From: Alkalibacillus haloalkaliphilus
Lineage (GTDB): Bacteria; Bacillota; Bacilli; Bacillales; Alkalibacillaceae
Reading direction: 5' to 3'
DNA: 64,000 bases
Assembly: GCF_007991275.1 (NCBI RefSeq)
Contig: NZ_BJYA01000015.1
Coordinates: forward strand, 62,001-126,000
Part shown: piece after piece, positions 38,360 through 49,256 of the stretch
Layout: the number at the start of each line of letters is the position of its first letter
Numbering within the stretch: the first letter of the stretch is position 1
Position numbers and translations under genes: made by a program
Notes under the pieces: model-generated
What the model saw: only the letters and a program-made list of their open reading frames with translations
What the model was told of the DNA's origin: nothing
The model's database searches: none

Positions 38360-38905
38360 ATGGGGAATGACAATCGAAATCAAGTGATTATCGATGAAAT
38401 CAAGCATTGGAAACAGAACAAATTGTTACCTGCAGAATATTGTGACTTTTTATTGGCACTCTATACGTATGGTGAAGGGGTAGAAGAAAATACATCATCA
38501 AAAGGAAAAAAACATCAGAAATCGTTATTCCTTTATGCTGATGTTTTCCTTCTCATACTCCTTCTACCTATTTCTTTGTATTTGTTGACGATGTTTGATT
38601 ATAATTTATGGATAGAGATGGTCTTATTTTTAGGAATCATAGTAATAATTTTAGGACATTTACTTTGGTACAAAGAGAAGCACAAACCGTTAGTTCATGT
38701 ACCCATTATACTTCTGTTTTTAGTTTTTTTGATTGGTACCATTTCATTAATTCATACTACATTGGGACAAGGCCTAGTATTAAACACAACTATTCTCATT
38801 CACTGTATTGTATGGATAATAGTAGGCGTTGTTTTTAAATACCATTATTTGCTAGCTTCTGGTATTATAGGCATGATTTTATTGCTTTCGATTATTTTTT
38901 TATAA
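38360..38905 (+). CDS. Membrane protein of unknown function after sigA
   Basis: A 181-residue protein I do not recognise by name. The first 50 residues are soluble with a conserved-looking block LLPAEYCDFLLALYTYGE; the rest has five or six membrane segments (about 53-77, 83-103, 108-129, 140-158, 162-181). The block is reminiscent of the N terminus of DUF2157-like proteins, but I cannot assign it. GCGGAGG lies before the ATG and it starts 25 bases after sigA, so it may be read with it. B. subtilis has cccA next to sigA with no such gene between. Confidence 0.75.
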   Translation: MGNDNRNQVIIDEIKHWKQNKLLPAEYCDFLLALYTYGEGVEENTSSKGKKHQKSLFLYADVFLLILLLPISLYLLTMFDYNLWIEMVLFLGIIVIILGHLLWYKEKHKPLVHVPIILLFLVFLIGTISLIHTTLGQGLVLNTTILIHCIVWIIVGVVFKYHYLLASGIIGMILLLSIIFL

Positions 38906-39003
38906 TAATTTCACATTTTAGCCCTTTCCGACAAACGTTTTTTAAAGTAAAATATATATAGTTTTGTGTATACATAATAGCTAACGTAAGGAGGAAAAAA
39001 CAG

Positions 39004-39360
39004 ATGAGCAGAAATCCAATTATTCCATATGTAACAATTGCTACTCTAGGCATCGTAGCAATGATCGTTATGGCCGGAGTTGGTTTAGATCAAATGCGCC
39101 ATGCTGAAGAAGCAACTGAAGAGACAGAAGAAGCTGCTGATAGCCCAGAAGCTATTTATGAAAGTAACTGTCTATCATGTCACGGTGGAGATTTAGAAGG
39201 TGGCAGTGGCCCACCATTAGAAGATGCTGGAGATCGTTTTTCACTTGAAGAATTAGAAGACATTATTGCTAATGGTGTTGAAGGAAGTTCTATTATGACG
39301 GGAGATTATGCAACGAACGAAGAAGCAGAAATCCTTGCTGAATGGCTTATGGAGCAATAG
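39004..39360 (+). CDS. cccA: Cytochrome c550
   Basis: A 118-residue membrane-anchored c-type cytochrome that passes electrons between the bc complex and terminal oxidases. One N-terminal membrane segment (about 7-27), an acidic linker rich in Glu, then a haem domain with C56-L-S-C59-H60; a methionine in SSIMTGDY is the likely axial ligand. AAGGAGG lies before the ATG. The strong acidity of the linker fits a salt-adapted host. Confidence 0.95.
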   Translation: MSRNPIIPYVTIATLGIVAMIVMAGVGLDQMRHAEEATEETEEAADSPEAIYESNCLSCHGGDLEGGSGPPLEDAGDRFSLEELEDIIANGVEGSSIMTGDYATNEEAEILAEWLMEQ

Positions 39361-39369
39361 ACCATAGAT

Positions 39370-39430
39370 TAAAGTCCAGGAGCATGTTTGTAAGTCAACC
39401 TTGCAGACTAATGTTTCTGGACTTTTGTTT
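39370..39430 (+). terminator. Terminator after cccA
   Basis: Outer arms 39371-39379 and 39417-39425 form a perfect 9-bp stem around a large loop; T-rich tail follows. Confidence 0.65.
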
Positions 39431-39456
39431 TACAAAAATAGAAATAGGTGACAACA

Positions 39457-40155
39457 ATGAAAGAAATAGAGTTATCCAAGAGACTAGAACGAGTAAAACA
39501 AATGATTCCTGATGATATAAGCTGTGTTGCGGACATCGGCTCTGACCACGCTTATTTACCTTGTAAAGTATGTCTAGACCACCCCGATGTAAAGGCAATC
39601 GCTGGAGAAGTCAATGAAGGGCCATACTTTGCAGCAGTTAAACAGGTCGAGGCAATGGAATTGTCTAATCGAATAGACGTTAGGTTAGGTGATGGATTGA
39701 ATGTCCTATTACCTGGAGAGGTTGACTGTGTGACGATTGCAGGTATGGGTGGGACGTTAATTACAAACATTTTAAAAAACGGCATTAACAAGTTAACTGA
39801 AGTTAAGGCTTTAGTGTTGCAACCAAATATTGATGCGAGTTCCATTCGAGAGTTTGCGGTTGAGCAACAATATGAAATTGCAAGTGAAGATGTAATAGAA
39901 GAAGACGGTTATATTTATGAAATCGTCGTATTAGAGCCTACTGATGTTGTCATATCATACTCATCTAAAGAAATTTATTTAGGTCCTATTATGTTACAAT
40001 CAAAAAATGAAGCCTTCTATAAAAAATGGAGACATGTTTTTGACAAAAAACAGTCAATCATTACTCAAATGAAACAAGCTTCAGAACCAAATTATGAGAA
40101 GATAAACCAGTTTGAACAACAATTAATGTGGATTAAAGAGGAGGTATTCGAATGA
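39457..40155 (+). CDS. trmK: tRNA (adenine-22-N1)-methyltransferase TrmK
   Basis: A 232-residue SAM-dependent methyltransferase (YqfN) that makes m1A22 in bacterial tRNAs. SAM motif VADIGSDHAYLP, and IAGMGGTLITNIL and LQPN as the catalytic region; a C-terminal coiled coil follows. I chose ATG 39457, five bases after AGGTGA; the GTG at 39448 is inside that site. It overlaps yqfO by 4 bases, as in most Firmicutes. Confidence 0.94.
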   Translation: MKEIELSKRLERVKQMIPDDISCVADIGSDHAYLPCKVCLDHPDVKAIAGEVNEGPYFAAVKQVEAMELSNRIDVRLGDGLNVLLPGEVDCVTIAGMGGTLITNILKNGINKLTEVKALVLQPNIDASSIREFAVEQQYEIASEDVIEEDGYIYEIVVLEPTDVVISYSSKEIYLGPIMLQSKNEAFYKKWRHVFDKKQSIITQMKQASEPNYEKINQFEQQLMWIKEEVFE

Positions 40156-41270
40156 ATCAGGTTACTGTAAAAGATGTGATTTCTTTAGTAGAGAAGAAAG
40201 CACCTAAACATTTAGCTTTTGAAGGAGATCCAATTGGTTTACAAGTTGGTGATTTTAACCAAAAGGTAAGCAAGATTATGGTTGCGTTAGATGTACTAGA
40301 AAATGTCGTTGATGAAGCAATTGAAAAAGGCATTAATTTAATCGTAGCCCACCACCCGTTAATATTCAAACCTCTAAAATCTATCGACTTAAATAGTGAA
40401 AAGGGTAAAATCGTAAGTAAGTTAATTAAACATAACATTACAGTTTATGCAGCACATACGAACTTAGATATTGCTAATGGCGGCGTTAATGATATGTTAA
40501 TGAACCAATTAGGATTACAAAGTGATGGCGTTGTCGTATCAACTGAGAAAGAGCAATTATATAAACTAGTCATTTTTACACCAACTACACATGAAAATGA
40601 CATTAGAGATGCTTTAGCTGAGGCTGGTGCTGGTCATATTGGCAACTATAGCCATTGTACATTTAATAGTGATGGCTTTGGTACTTTTAAACCTCAAGAA
40701 GGAACTAATCCGTATATTGGTTCAACTAATGAACTCGAAAAAGTAAATGAATTACGAATGGAAACGATTGTTCCTGAATCCCTACTCGATCAAAGTATTA
40801 AACTTGCTAATGAAGCTCATCCATATGAAGAAATGGCTTATGATGTATTCCCGTTACACATAGATGGAGAAGAGAAAGGTTTAGGTAGAATCGGTAAATT
40901 AGAGGAGCCAATAACCCTAGAACAGTTTGCAAATGAAGTGAAACAAACGTTTAACGTCCCGCAATTACGGTTTGTCGGTGACCCTAATAAAAAGGTGAAA
41001 AAAGTCGCTGTAATTGGTGGTGACGGCAATAAATTTATAAATCAAGCTAAAAGAAAAGGAGCTGATGTGTTAATTACCGGTGATGTTTATTATCATACAG
41101 CTCACGATGCATTAGGTATTGGTTTAGGGATGATTGATCCAGGACACCATATTGAGCAAATTATGAAGCAAGGGTTAAAAGACCTTTTACAACAAGAAGC
41201 GAATAGAACCAACTTAAGTGTGCAATTTATTTCTTCTGAACAAATGACTGAACCGTTTCAGTTTCTATAA
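40152..41270 (+). CDS. yqfO: Nif3-like dinuclear metal-centre protein YqfO
   Basis: A 372-residue NIF3-family protein, sometimes annotated GTP cyclohydrolase 1 type 2. Metal-binding residues are seen in VAHHPLIF, AAHTNLDIANGG and DPGHHIEQ. Residues about 130-235 form the PII/CutA-like insert found in the long Bacillus form. The biochemical role is not settled. ATGA overlap with trmK shows coupled translation. Confidence 0.94.
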   Translation: MNQVTVKDVISLVEKKAPKHLAFEGDPIGLQVGDFNQKVSKIMVALDVLENVVDEAIEKGINLIVAHHPLIFKPLKSIDLNSEKGKIVSKLIKHNITVYAAHTNLDIANGGVNDMLMNQLGLQSDGVVVSTEKEQLYKLVIFTPTTHENDIRDALAEAGAGHIGNYSHCTFNSDGFGTFKPQEGTNPYIGSTNELEKVNELRMETIVPESLLDQSIKLANEAHPYEEMAYDVFPLHIDGEEKGLGRIGKLEEPITLEQFANEVKQTFNVPQLRFVGDPNKKVKKVAVIGGDGNKFINQAKRKGADVLITGDVYYHTAHDALGIGLGMIDPGHHIEQIMKQGLKDLLQQEANRTNLSVQFISSEQMTEPFQFL

Positions 41271-41283
41271 TTATTTTAAATGA

Positions 41284-42846
<1,563 letters not shown>

Positions 42847-42888
42847 ATTTAAAACCGATTAACCATAAAACCTTTTACGATAATATGG

Positions 42889-42957
42889 CTTCATATATAC
42901 TCGCCAATACGGGGTGAGAGTCTCTACCGGGTTGCCTTAAACAACCTGACTATGAAG
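42889..42957 (+). promoter_or_regulatory. Guanine riboswitch aptamer (purine class)
   Basis: P1 pairs 42889-42895 with 42951-42957. P2 pairs 42900-42905 with 42913-42918 around a 7-base loop, and P3 pairs 42929-42934 with 42942-42947 around the 7-base loop CCTTAAA. The core has TCTCTACC and GACTATG. The ligand-pairing base is C at 42950 (GAC-TATG), which selects guanine rather than adenine. It lies in the leader of guaA. Confidence 0.93.
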
Positions 42958-43016
42958 GCAGATCACGATACAATTCTGCCTTTCTCCCCCTTTGATTGGC
43001 AGAGTTGTATTTTTTT
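42954..43016 (+). terminator. Riboswitch expression platform with terminator and antiterminator
   Basis: The terminator stem is 42968-42980 with 42998-43010 (13 bp, one G-U), followed by six T. The competing antiterminator pairs AAGGCAGA (about 42955-42962), which includes the 3' side of P1, with TCTGCCTT (about 42975-42982). Guanine binding should hold P1, free the terminator arm and stop transcription before guaA. Confidence 0.85.
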
Positions 43017-43059
43017 ATGGTTAATGTGTAATGATGTAATCAAAAGGTGGTACGAGATT

Positions 43060-44598
43060 ATGAATACAATTGATGAAAAAATTATCGTCTTAGACTACGG
43101 TAGTCAGTATAATCAGTTAATTACGAGAAGAATTAGAGAACTAGGTGTTTATAGTGAATTATACTCTAATAAAATATCTGCAGAAGAAATTAGAGAATTA
43201 AACCCTAAGGGAATTGTGTTATCAGGCGGCCCTGGTAGTGTTTACGATGACCATTCACCACAAATAGATGAAGAGATTTTCAACCTAGATATCCCTGTTC
43301 TAGGCATTTGTTATGGTATGCAGCTAATGGCAAAACAACTAGGAGGTGGCGTTGAACAAGCGAACCACCGAGAATATGGCAAGGCAACGATTGACGTAAA
43401 AGAAACATCTAGTCTTTTTCAAGCTTTACCTGATGAACAGATCGTTTGGATGAGCCATGGTGACCTTGTAACCGAAGCACCTAATGGATTTGTTGTTAAC
43501 GCAACTAACCCTTCTTGTCCAATTGCTTCATTTAGTCATGAAACTAAACACTTGTATGGTGTACAATTTCACCCTGAAGTTAAACACTCTGAACATGGTA
43601 ATGACCTTTTGAAAAACTTTGTATTCAATGCGTGTGAATGTGACGGTGAATGGACAATGGAAAACTTCATTGACATGCAGCTTGAAAAAATTCGTGAAGA
43701 AGTAAAGGATCGAAAAGTGTTATGCGCTCTCAGTGGGGGTGTTGACTCTTCAGTTGTTGCCGTTCTTCTCCATGAAGCTATTGGTGATCAACTAACGTGT
43801 ATATTCGTTGACCATGGCTTATTAAGAAAGAATGAAGCAGATGACGTTATGAAGATGTTTGAAGAAGGTTTTAATATAAACGTTATTAAAGTTGATGCTA
43901 AAGATCGGTTCCTATCTAAATTGAGTGGGGTAAGTGACCCGGAAGAAAAACGCAAAATCATTGGAAATGAGTTTATTTACGTATTTGATGATGAAGCAGA
44001 TAAGTTAAAGGATATGGATTATTTAGCGCAAGGTACACTATACACGGATATTATTGAAAGTGGTACTGATACAGCACAAACAATTAAATCACACCATAAT
44101 GTTGGCGGATTACCAGAACATATGCAATTTGACTTAATTGAACCACTTAAAACATTGTTTAAAGATGAAGTCCGTAAATTAGGCGAAGAACTAGGTATTC
44201 CTGAGCATATTGTATGGCGACAACCGTTCCCAGGACCAGGACTTGCGATTCGTACGTTAGGAGAAGTGACAGAGGAGAAGTTAGAGATCGTGCGTGAATC
44301 AGATGCCATTTTACGTGAAGAGATTAAACTAAATGATTTAGAGAAAGATGTATGGCAGTATTTCACGGTTTTACCAGGAATTCAAAGTGTAGGAGTACAA
44401 GGTGATGAGCGTACGTACAATCATACAGTTGGCCTTCGTGCTGTTACGTCAGTTGATGGCATGACTTCCGATTGGGCACGACTTCCTTGGGATGTACTAG
44501 AAAAGATCTCAAACCGTATTACAAATGAAGTAAACGGTGTTAATCGAGTCGTATATGATATTACGAGTAAGCCACCTGCAACAATTGAGTGGGAATAA
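43060..44598 (+). CDS. guaA: GMP synthase (glutamine-hydrolysing)
   Basis: A 512-residue enzyme that converts XMP to GMP using glutamine and ATP. The N-terminal glutaminase domain has the nucleophile in LGICYGMQ and the His-Glu pair in VQFHPEV; the ATP pyrophosphatase domain has [12 protein letters not shown]; the C terminus ends KPPATIEWE as in the family. I chose ATG 43060, nine bases after AGGTGG; the frame is open upstream through the riboswitch. It is controlled by the guanine riboswitch at 42889. Confidence 0.97.
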   Translation: MNTIDEKIIVLDYGSQYNQLITRRIRELGVYSELYSNKISAEEIRELNPKGIVLSGGPGSVYDDHSPQIDEEIFNLDIPVLGICYGMQLMAKQLGGGVEQANHREYGKATIDVKETSSLFQALPDEQIVWMSHGDLVTEAPNGFVVNATNPSCPIASFSHETKHLYGVQFHPEVKHSEHGNDLLKNFVFNACECDGEWTMENFIDMQLEKIREEVKDRKVLCALSGGVDSSVVAVLLHEAIGDQLTCIFVDHGLLRKNEADDVMKMFEEGFNINVIKVDAKDRFLSKLSGVSDPEEKRKIIGNEFIYVFDDEADKLKDMDYLAQGTLYTDIIESGTDTAQTIKSHHNVGGLPEHMQFDLIEPLKTLFKDEVRKLGEELGIPEHIVWRQPFPGPGLAIRTLGEVTEEKLEIVRESDAILREEIKLNDLEKDVWQYFTVLPGIQSVGVQGDERTYNHTVGLRAVTSVDGMTSDWARLPWDVLEKISNRITNEVNGVNRVVYDITSKPPATIEWE

Positions 44599-44614
44599 AC
44601 TATAGTATAGACAG

Positions 44615-44657
44615 ACCTCAGCCGTTTCTTGATTAAAATGGTTGGGGTTTTAATTTT
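44615..44657 (+). terminator. Terminator after guaA
   Basis: Arms 44615-44623 and 44640-44648 pair over 9 bp with two G-U pairs, followed by TTTAATTTT. Confidence 0.55.
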
Positions 44658-44661
44658 GCCC

Positions 44662-44708
44662 ATAAAAAAGACCCAGCTAAGGGACTAATTTAAGCCTCTA
44701 GCTGGGTA
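44662..44708 (-). terminator. Terminator after ispH
   Basis: A perfect 9-bp stem, 44671-44679 with 44699-44707; on the minus strand it is followed by a T-run (A-run at 44664-44669). Confidence 0.8.
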
Positions 44709-44718
44709 GCACTCTAGT

Positions 44719-45678
44719 TTAAACTTTTTTCTTCGGTTTAACTTTAGGTAAAATTTTATTGTTCGTAATTTTACTATTCAGGTCCCAAGTCGTTTCATCA
44801 TTAGGATCATATTGTTCAATAAATTTAACAACTTCTTTTGTAATAGGAGTAGGAGTAGAAGCACCTGCTGTAATTGCAATCTTCTCACACTGTTCAAGCC
44901 ACTCTAACTTGATTTCTGAAACATCGGCGATACGGTAAGCTTCTGTACCAGCTTTCTCTTTTGAAACTTGTGCTAAACGGTTAGAGTTGTTACTTTTCGG
45001 GTCACCTACAACTAATGTTAAGTCAGCGTCTCCTGCCTGTTCAGCTACTGCTTCTTGGCGGACTTGTGTCGCCATGCAGATTTCTTGAATCATTTCAGTT
45101 TGTGGATATTGATCTTGAACTTCTAACATAATATCGTAAACATCCCATTGGCTCATTGTCGTTTGGTTTGTAACAACTACTTTAGAACCTTCAGGAAGGT
45201 TTAAGTTTTCTACTTCATCTTCTGTTTGAATTAGATGAACGTGGTCAGGTGCGACTCCGACAGCACCCTCTGGTTCTGGGTGTCCTTTTTTACCGATATA
45301 GACTACTTCATAGCCTTCTGATACTTTCTCACGAATTAGATCATGTGTACGTGTAACATCTGGACAAGTCGCATCAAGAACTGTTAAACCTTTATCTTCA
45401 GCTACCTTCTTAACCTCTGGTGACACACCGTGAGCAGTAAATATGACTGTTCCTTCATTGATATCATGTAATAGTTGATCACGTGTACGGTCTTTACCAT
45501 CTAAAGTAATAACACCTTCATCTTCAAAAGCTTGTGTCACGTGACTGTTGTGTACAATCATCCCTAATATATAAATTGGTCGTGGTAAGTTCGGGTCTTT
45601 AGCAGCGTTACTTGCAATAACCATAGCATCTACCACACCGTAACAATATCCCCTTGGAGCAATTTTAATGACTTCCAT
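44719..45678 (-). CDS. ispH: 4-hydroxy-3-methylbut-2-enyl diphosphate reductase
   Basis: A 319-residue iron-sulfur enzyme for the last step of the MEP isoprenoid pathway, giving IPP and DMAPP. The three cluster cysteines lie in [22 protein letters not shown] and [19 protein letters not shown] and [10 protein letters not shown] are conserved. It is on the minus strand with its own promoter at 45717-45745. ispG, the preceding step, is also in this window. Confidence 0.96.
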   Translation of the reverse strand: MEVIKIAPRGYCYGVVDAMVIASNAAKDPNLPRPIYILGMIVHNSHVTQAFEDEGVITLDGKDRTRDQLLHDINEGTVIFTAHGVSPEVKKVAEDKGLTVLDATCPDVTRTHDLIREKVSEGYEVVYIGKKGHPEPEGAVGVAPDHVHLIQTEDEVENLNLPEGSKVVVTNQTTMSQWDVYDIMLEVQDQYPQTEMIQEICMATQVRQEAVAEQAGDADLTLVVGDPKSNNSNRLAQVSKEKAGTEAYRIADVSEIKLEWLEQCEKIAITAGASTPTPITKEVVKFIEQYDPNDETTWDLNSKITNNKILPKVKPKKKV

Positions 45679-45716
45679 GAAAACATGGCCTCCTCATATA
45701 ATCATCTCTATTCGTT

Positions 45717-45745
45717 ATTATAATGGTTATAGACGAGTTTGACAA
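45717..45745 (-). promoter_or_regulatory. Sigma-A-type promoter of ispH
   Basis: On the minus strand TTGTCA (45740-45745) and a perfect TATAAT (45717-45722) are spaced by 17 bases, about 40 bases before the ispH ATG. Confidence 0.65.
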
Positions 45746-45818
45746 AATCTTTCTATCAGTAGCATTTATAATTTGTGTCATTTATAATTAAACTTGATAG
45801 TAAAGGAGTTCGAGAATA

Positions 45819-47135
45819 ATGAAGAGATATTTCCAATCGTATGACTTACAAAACAATACGTTAAATGTAGTTGAACAGTTAAAGTTCAAACAACCTACAG
45901 AGATTCAGCATCGTGTCATTCCACATGCCTTAAAAATGAAAAGCATAATCGGCCAATCACAAACAGGTACAGGAAAGACACATGCGTATTTAATTCCTAT
46001 GTTTGACAGAATTAAAAGTGAACAAAGTGACGTGCAAAAAATTATTATTGCACCAACAAGAGAGCTAGCGATGCAAATCTTTGAAGAAGTAAAAACATTA
46101 ATAAGTTTTTCAAATGAGAAATGGACAGCAAAGCTAGTGATTGGTGGTACAGACAAGCAACGTTTACAACAAAAGCTACAAAACCCACCACAAATTATTG
46201 TTGGTACACCAGGTAGGATTTTAGACTTTATTGAAGAAGGTACAGTTAATGCATCAACAGTCAACAGTGTTGTGATTGATGAAGCTGACTTATTAATTGA
46301 CCTTGGTCTTATTCAAGAAGTGGATCAAATTTTATCTCGAATGTATGAAGATGTTCAAGTTATGGTATTTTCAGCTACAATTCCAAAAGGGTTACAACCT
46401 TTCCTTAAAAAATACTTAACAGCACCTGAGCATATTCAAATTGAAGAGAATGTGTTGAGTCCTGAACAGTTAGAACATCGTTTAATTCCATTACGACATA
46501 GGCACCAAGCGGATTTGATTTTAGAAGCTTCAAAGCTTATCAATCCGTATATTGCATTAGTATTCGTTAATAAAAAAGAAAATGCTGATGCATTAGCTGA
46601 ACAATTGCTTGAGAAAGGCTTAGAAGTTGGTGTCGTTCATGGTGGACTAAAGCCACGTGAGCGTAAAAGAGTGTTGAAAGAATTAAGATCTTTGAGATAT
46701 GAGTATATCGTAGCGACTGATCTTGCTGCTAGAGGGATTGATATTCCCGGAGTAAGCCACGTATTTAATGCTGAGATGCCATATGACGTTGATTCTTATA
46801 TACACCGTGTTGGTAGAACGGCACGTGCTGGTTTAGAAGGTACTGCTGTTAGTTTTTATGAAGAAAAGGACATAGAGCTAATTGAATCACTTGAATCAAG
46901 AGGTATCGAATTTTTAAACTATGATATTAAAAAAGGCGAATGGGTCCAGGTTAAGAAATGGAATGAACGTAAACAGAGACAAAAAGCAGAAAATGAATTA
47001 GAATCAGAAGCGTGGAAAAAAGTTAAAAAACCGAAGAAAGTTAAACCAGGCTATAAAAAGAAAATGAAAAATGAAAAAGAACAAATAAAAAAACAAATGA
47101 ACCAGAAACAATTTAAGAAAGGGAAACGTAAATAA
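45819..47135 (+). CDS. cshB: DEAD-box RNA helicase CshB
   Basis: A 438-residue RNA helicase linked to cold adaptation and mRNA turnover. Motifs: Q motif near QPTEIQHRVIPH, I SQTGTGKTH, Ia APTRELAMQI, II VIDEADLL, III SATIP, VI HRVGRTARAG. The C-terminal 70 residues are very lysine-rich (KKPKKVKPGYKKKMKN), typical of an RNA-binding tail. AAAGGAG lies upstream of the ATG. nfo follows by 17 bases. Confidence 0.94.
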   Translation: MKRYFQSYDLQNNTLNVVEQLKFKQPTEIQHRVIPHALKMKSIIGQSQTGTGKTHAYLIPMFDRIKSEQSDVQKIIIAPTRELAMQIFEEVKTLISFSNEKWTAKLVIGGTDKQRLQQKLQNPPQIIVGTPGRILDFIEEGTVNASTVNSVVIDEADLLIDLGLIQEVDQILSRMYEDVQVMVFSATIPKGLQPFLKKYLTAPEHIQIEENVLSPEQLEHRLIPLRHRHQADLILEASKLINPYIALVFVNKKENADALAEQLLEKGLEVGVVHGGLKPRERKRVLKELRSLRYEYIVATDLAARGIDIPGVSHVFNAEMPYDVDSYIHRVGRTARAGLEGTAVSFYEEKDIELIESLESRGIEFLNYDIKKGEWVQVKKWNERKQRQKAENELESEAWKKVKKPKKVKPGYKKKMKNEKEQIKKQMNQKQFKKGKRK

Positions 47136-47152
47136 AGGGAGGAGACTAAGCA

Positions 47153-48043
47153 ATGAGGTTGGGATCACACGTATCAATGAGCGGGAAGAAGATGCTACTT
47201 GGGTCAAGTGAAGCGGCTGTATCTTATGGTGCAAACACTTTTATGATCTACACTGGAGCGCCCCAAAACACTCGTCGTAAAGCGATTGAAGAATTAAATA
47301 TAGAAGCTGGTACACAACATATGGCAGAAAACGGTATTGATGACATCGTTATTCACGCTCCATATATTATTAATATTGGAAACACTAATAAACCTGAAAC
47401 TTTTGAATTAGGCGTGAACTTCTTACGTTCAGAAATTGAAAGAACAGAAGCAATCGGGTCTAAACAAATTGTTCTTCACCCAGGCTCTCATGTTGGAGAA
47501 GGTGCAGACAAAGGGATCAATAAAATCATTGAAGGTTTAAATGAAGTCTTTGATGAAAAGCGTGATGTTCAAATTGCTTTAGAAACAATGGCAGGTAAAG
47601 GTTCAGAAATTGGTCGCTCTTTTGAAGAACTAGCACAAATAATTGATGGTGTAACACACAATGAACGACTGTCTATTTGTTTAGACACTTGTCACGTTCA
47701 CGACGCAGGGTATGATATTGTAAATGATTTTGACGGAGTACTAAAAGAATTTGATGATGTAATTGGTCTTGATCGATTAAAAGTTTTACACATTAATGAT
47801 AGTAAAAATGAACGCGGTGCCCAAAAAGACCGACATGAAAACATCGGGTTTGGTCATATCGGCTTTGAGGCACTTCATAATATTATTCATCATGATGATT
47901 TAATGCATTTACCTAAAATACTCGAGACACCTTTTGTCGGCACAGACAAAAAGAATAAAAAGCCACCTTATAAGTTTGAAATTGACATGCTTAAAGGTGA
48001 AACGTTTGATGAAGACTTAAAGTCAAAAATTATGGAACAATAA
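47153..48043 (+). CDS. nfo: Endonuclease IV
   Basis: A 296-residue AP endonuclease with three zinc ions that cuts 5' to abasic sites in base excision repair; in Bacillus it protects spores. Signatures: [36 protein letters not shown] and [22 protein letters not shown]-type sequence carrying the metal ligands. GGGAGGAG precedes the ATG. Its stop directly abuts the stop of the convergent yqfT, and its terminator seems to lie inside that gene. Confidence 0.95.
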   Translation: MRLGSHVSMSGKKMLLGSSEAAVSYGANTFMIYTGAPQNTRRKAIEELNIEAGTQHMAENGIDDIVIHAPYIINIGNTNKPETFELGVNFLRSEIERTEAIGSKQIVLHPGSHVGEGADKGINKIIEGLNEVFDEKRDVQIALETMAGKGSEIGRSFEELAQIIDGVTHNERLSICLDTCHVHDAGYDIVNDFDGVLKEFDDVIGLDRLKVLHINDSKNERGAQKDRHENIGFGHIGFEALHNIIHHDDLMHLPKILETPFVGTDKKNKKPPYKFEIDMLKGETFDEDLKSKIMEQ

Positions 48044-48316
48044 CTATAACAAATCATCAAGCTGGTATTGTTTTGCTAGCTGGTATAGCAACTGATACGC
48101 TTGTTTTGCTTCGGCAGTACCAATGTTTTGTTGAATAAATTTAAAAGTTCTTAATCGGTCCTTTTCTGAAAAAGGATCGATTTTTTCTTTTTTTATAAAG
48201 CTCAAGATCATAGCTGCTTGTTCATGGGTAACAGGAATTCCGTACTCTTGACTATACTTAACCACTTCTTCTGGAGTAGAGTGATACAGCCTCGTTGTAA
48301 TTAATTGCTTTAACAT
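48044..48316 (-). CDS. yqfT: YqfT-like protein (DUF2624)
   Basis: A 90-residue helical protein, MLKQLITTRLYHSTPEEVVK onward, with the DUF2624 pattern. I chose ATG 48316 because GGGTG lies 8 bases upstream; the frame extends 15 codons further without support. It sits convergent to nfo, as in B. subtilis. Function is unknown. Its coding sequence contains a plus-strand terminator (48154-48193). Confidence 0.82.
   Translation of the reverse strand: MLKQLITTRLYHSTPEEVVKYSQEYGIPVTHEQAAMILSFIKKEKIDPFSEKDRLRTFKFIQQNIGTAEAKQAYQLLYQLAKQYQLDDLL
48154..48193 (+). terminator. Intrinsic terminator for nfo inside the yqfT gene
   Basis: On the plus strand, arms 48154-48165 and 48170-48181 form a 12-bp stem with one G-U and a 4-base loop, followed by T-runs (TTTTTT, C, TTTTTTT). 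It encodes part of YqfT on the other strand. Confidence 0.8.
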
Positions 48317-48476
48317 CAAATCAACACCCTTTTTAGTACTTGGATGTTTATGTATATGCAAATAAGGGAAATCTGTGTTTTGGACCGTTTTGTTTGATTA
48401 GGAGCTGCTAATAAGTTAGTATGACAACTTGGGCCCAAAAGTTACCAATTCTTTGAGGGTAGGAAAGGATGTTTAC

Positions 48477-49181
48477 ATGAATATTAAGCATTATGCTATT
48501 TTATTTATTACAATTATGGTTATGACAACGGCATTCATCGTGAATAATATAAATTATGAACAAACTATAGAAGAATTAGAGCAGCAGCAAAAAGAATTAA
48601 AAATTCAAAATGAATCAATACAAAACCAAAATGAGTATTTCCAATCAATTAATTTAAAATGGGAATCAGATTTTTCATACCATAATTGGAATGAGATTGA
48701 AATGCAAGCTAATAAAATGGTCGAGGACAGTGGAGGTTCTTTTGAGAAGTCGTGGGCACTTTTCTTAATTCAAAAATCAGAAGCTTATGACATAGACCCG
48801 TTCATTGTATATGAGCTAATTAAAGTCGAAACAGGCGATACGTTTGACCCTGAACTAGTTGGGCCACCAACTCAATATGGCCATGCTTACGGTTTATCAC
48901 AATTTATGGAAAATACAGCACCGTGGATTGCTGATATGGCAGAACTTCCTTATGAGAAAGATTTGCTATTTGAACCAACTTATAGCATTCAATTAGCAGT
49001 AGTTTATTTAGACTTCTTGTATGATGAGTATAATAATTGGGATGAAGCGTTAACCGCTTACCATAGAGGCATCGGTGGCCTAGAACAATATCAAGAAGAG
49101 AATGGACATGCAGCTAGTTGGTATGCTGTAGAGATTCAAGAAAAAGCAGAAGAGAACCGTAGCTTAGCCTTTGCGAACTAA
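48477..49181 (+). CDS. Membrane-anchored lytic transglycosylase (SLT domain)
   Basis: A 234-residue protein with an N-terminal membrane anchor (about 5-23), a coiled-coil linker rich in Gln/Glu (about 28-60) and an SLT-type lytic transglycosylase domain (about 95-225). The catalytic glutamate is in IKVETGDTF, and the family blocks are AYGLSQFMENTA and LTAYHRGIGG. It should cleave peptidoglycan outside the membrane. I chose ATG 48477 with AGGAAAGG upstream. It is not at this place in B. subtilis as I recall. Confidence 0.88.
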   Translation: MNIKHYAILFITIMVMTTAFIVNNINYEQTIEELEQQQKELKIQNESIQNQNEYFQSINLKWESDFSYHNWNEIEMQANKMVEDSGGSFEKSWALFLIQKSEAYDIDPFIVYELIKVETGDTFDPELVGPPTQYGHAYGLSQFMENTAPWIADMAELPYEKDLLFEPTYSIQLAVVYLDFLYDEYNNWDEALTAYHRGIGGLEQYQEENGHAASWYAVEIQEKAEENRSLAFAN

Positions 49182-49210
49182 GTTAGTGGCAACAAGTATA
49201 ATTTATGCTC

Positions 49211-49250
49211 TCCCTCACACACTATAAATACTCCTAAGGAAAGTGAGGGA
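49211..49250 (+). promoter_or_regulatory. Hairpin covering the yqfX-like ribosome site
   Basis: TCCCTCAC (49211-49218) and GTGAGGGA (49243-49250) are a perfect 8-bp inverted repeat around a 24-base loop. The 3' arm contains GAGGG, the ribosome site of the gene starting at 49257. An A-rich CTATAAATA stretch lies in the loop. Translation control is an inference. Confidence 0.4.
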
Positions 49251-49256
49251 AGATGA

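Noticed and set aside
45740-45790. A TTGACA-TATAAT pair upstream of cshB on the plus strand
   Set aside because: The spacer is 22 bases, too long; the TTGACA bases serve better as the minus-strand -35 of ispH.
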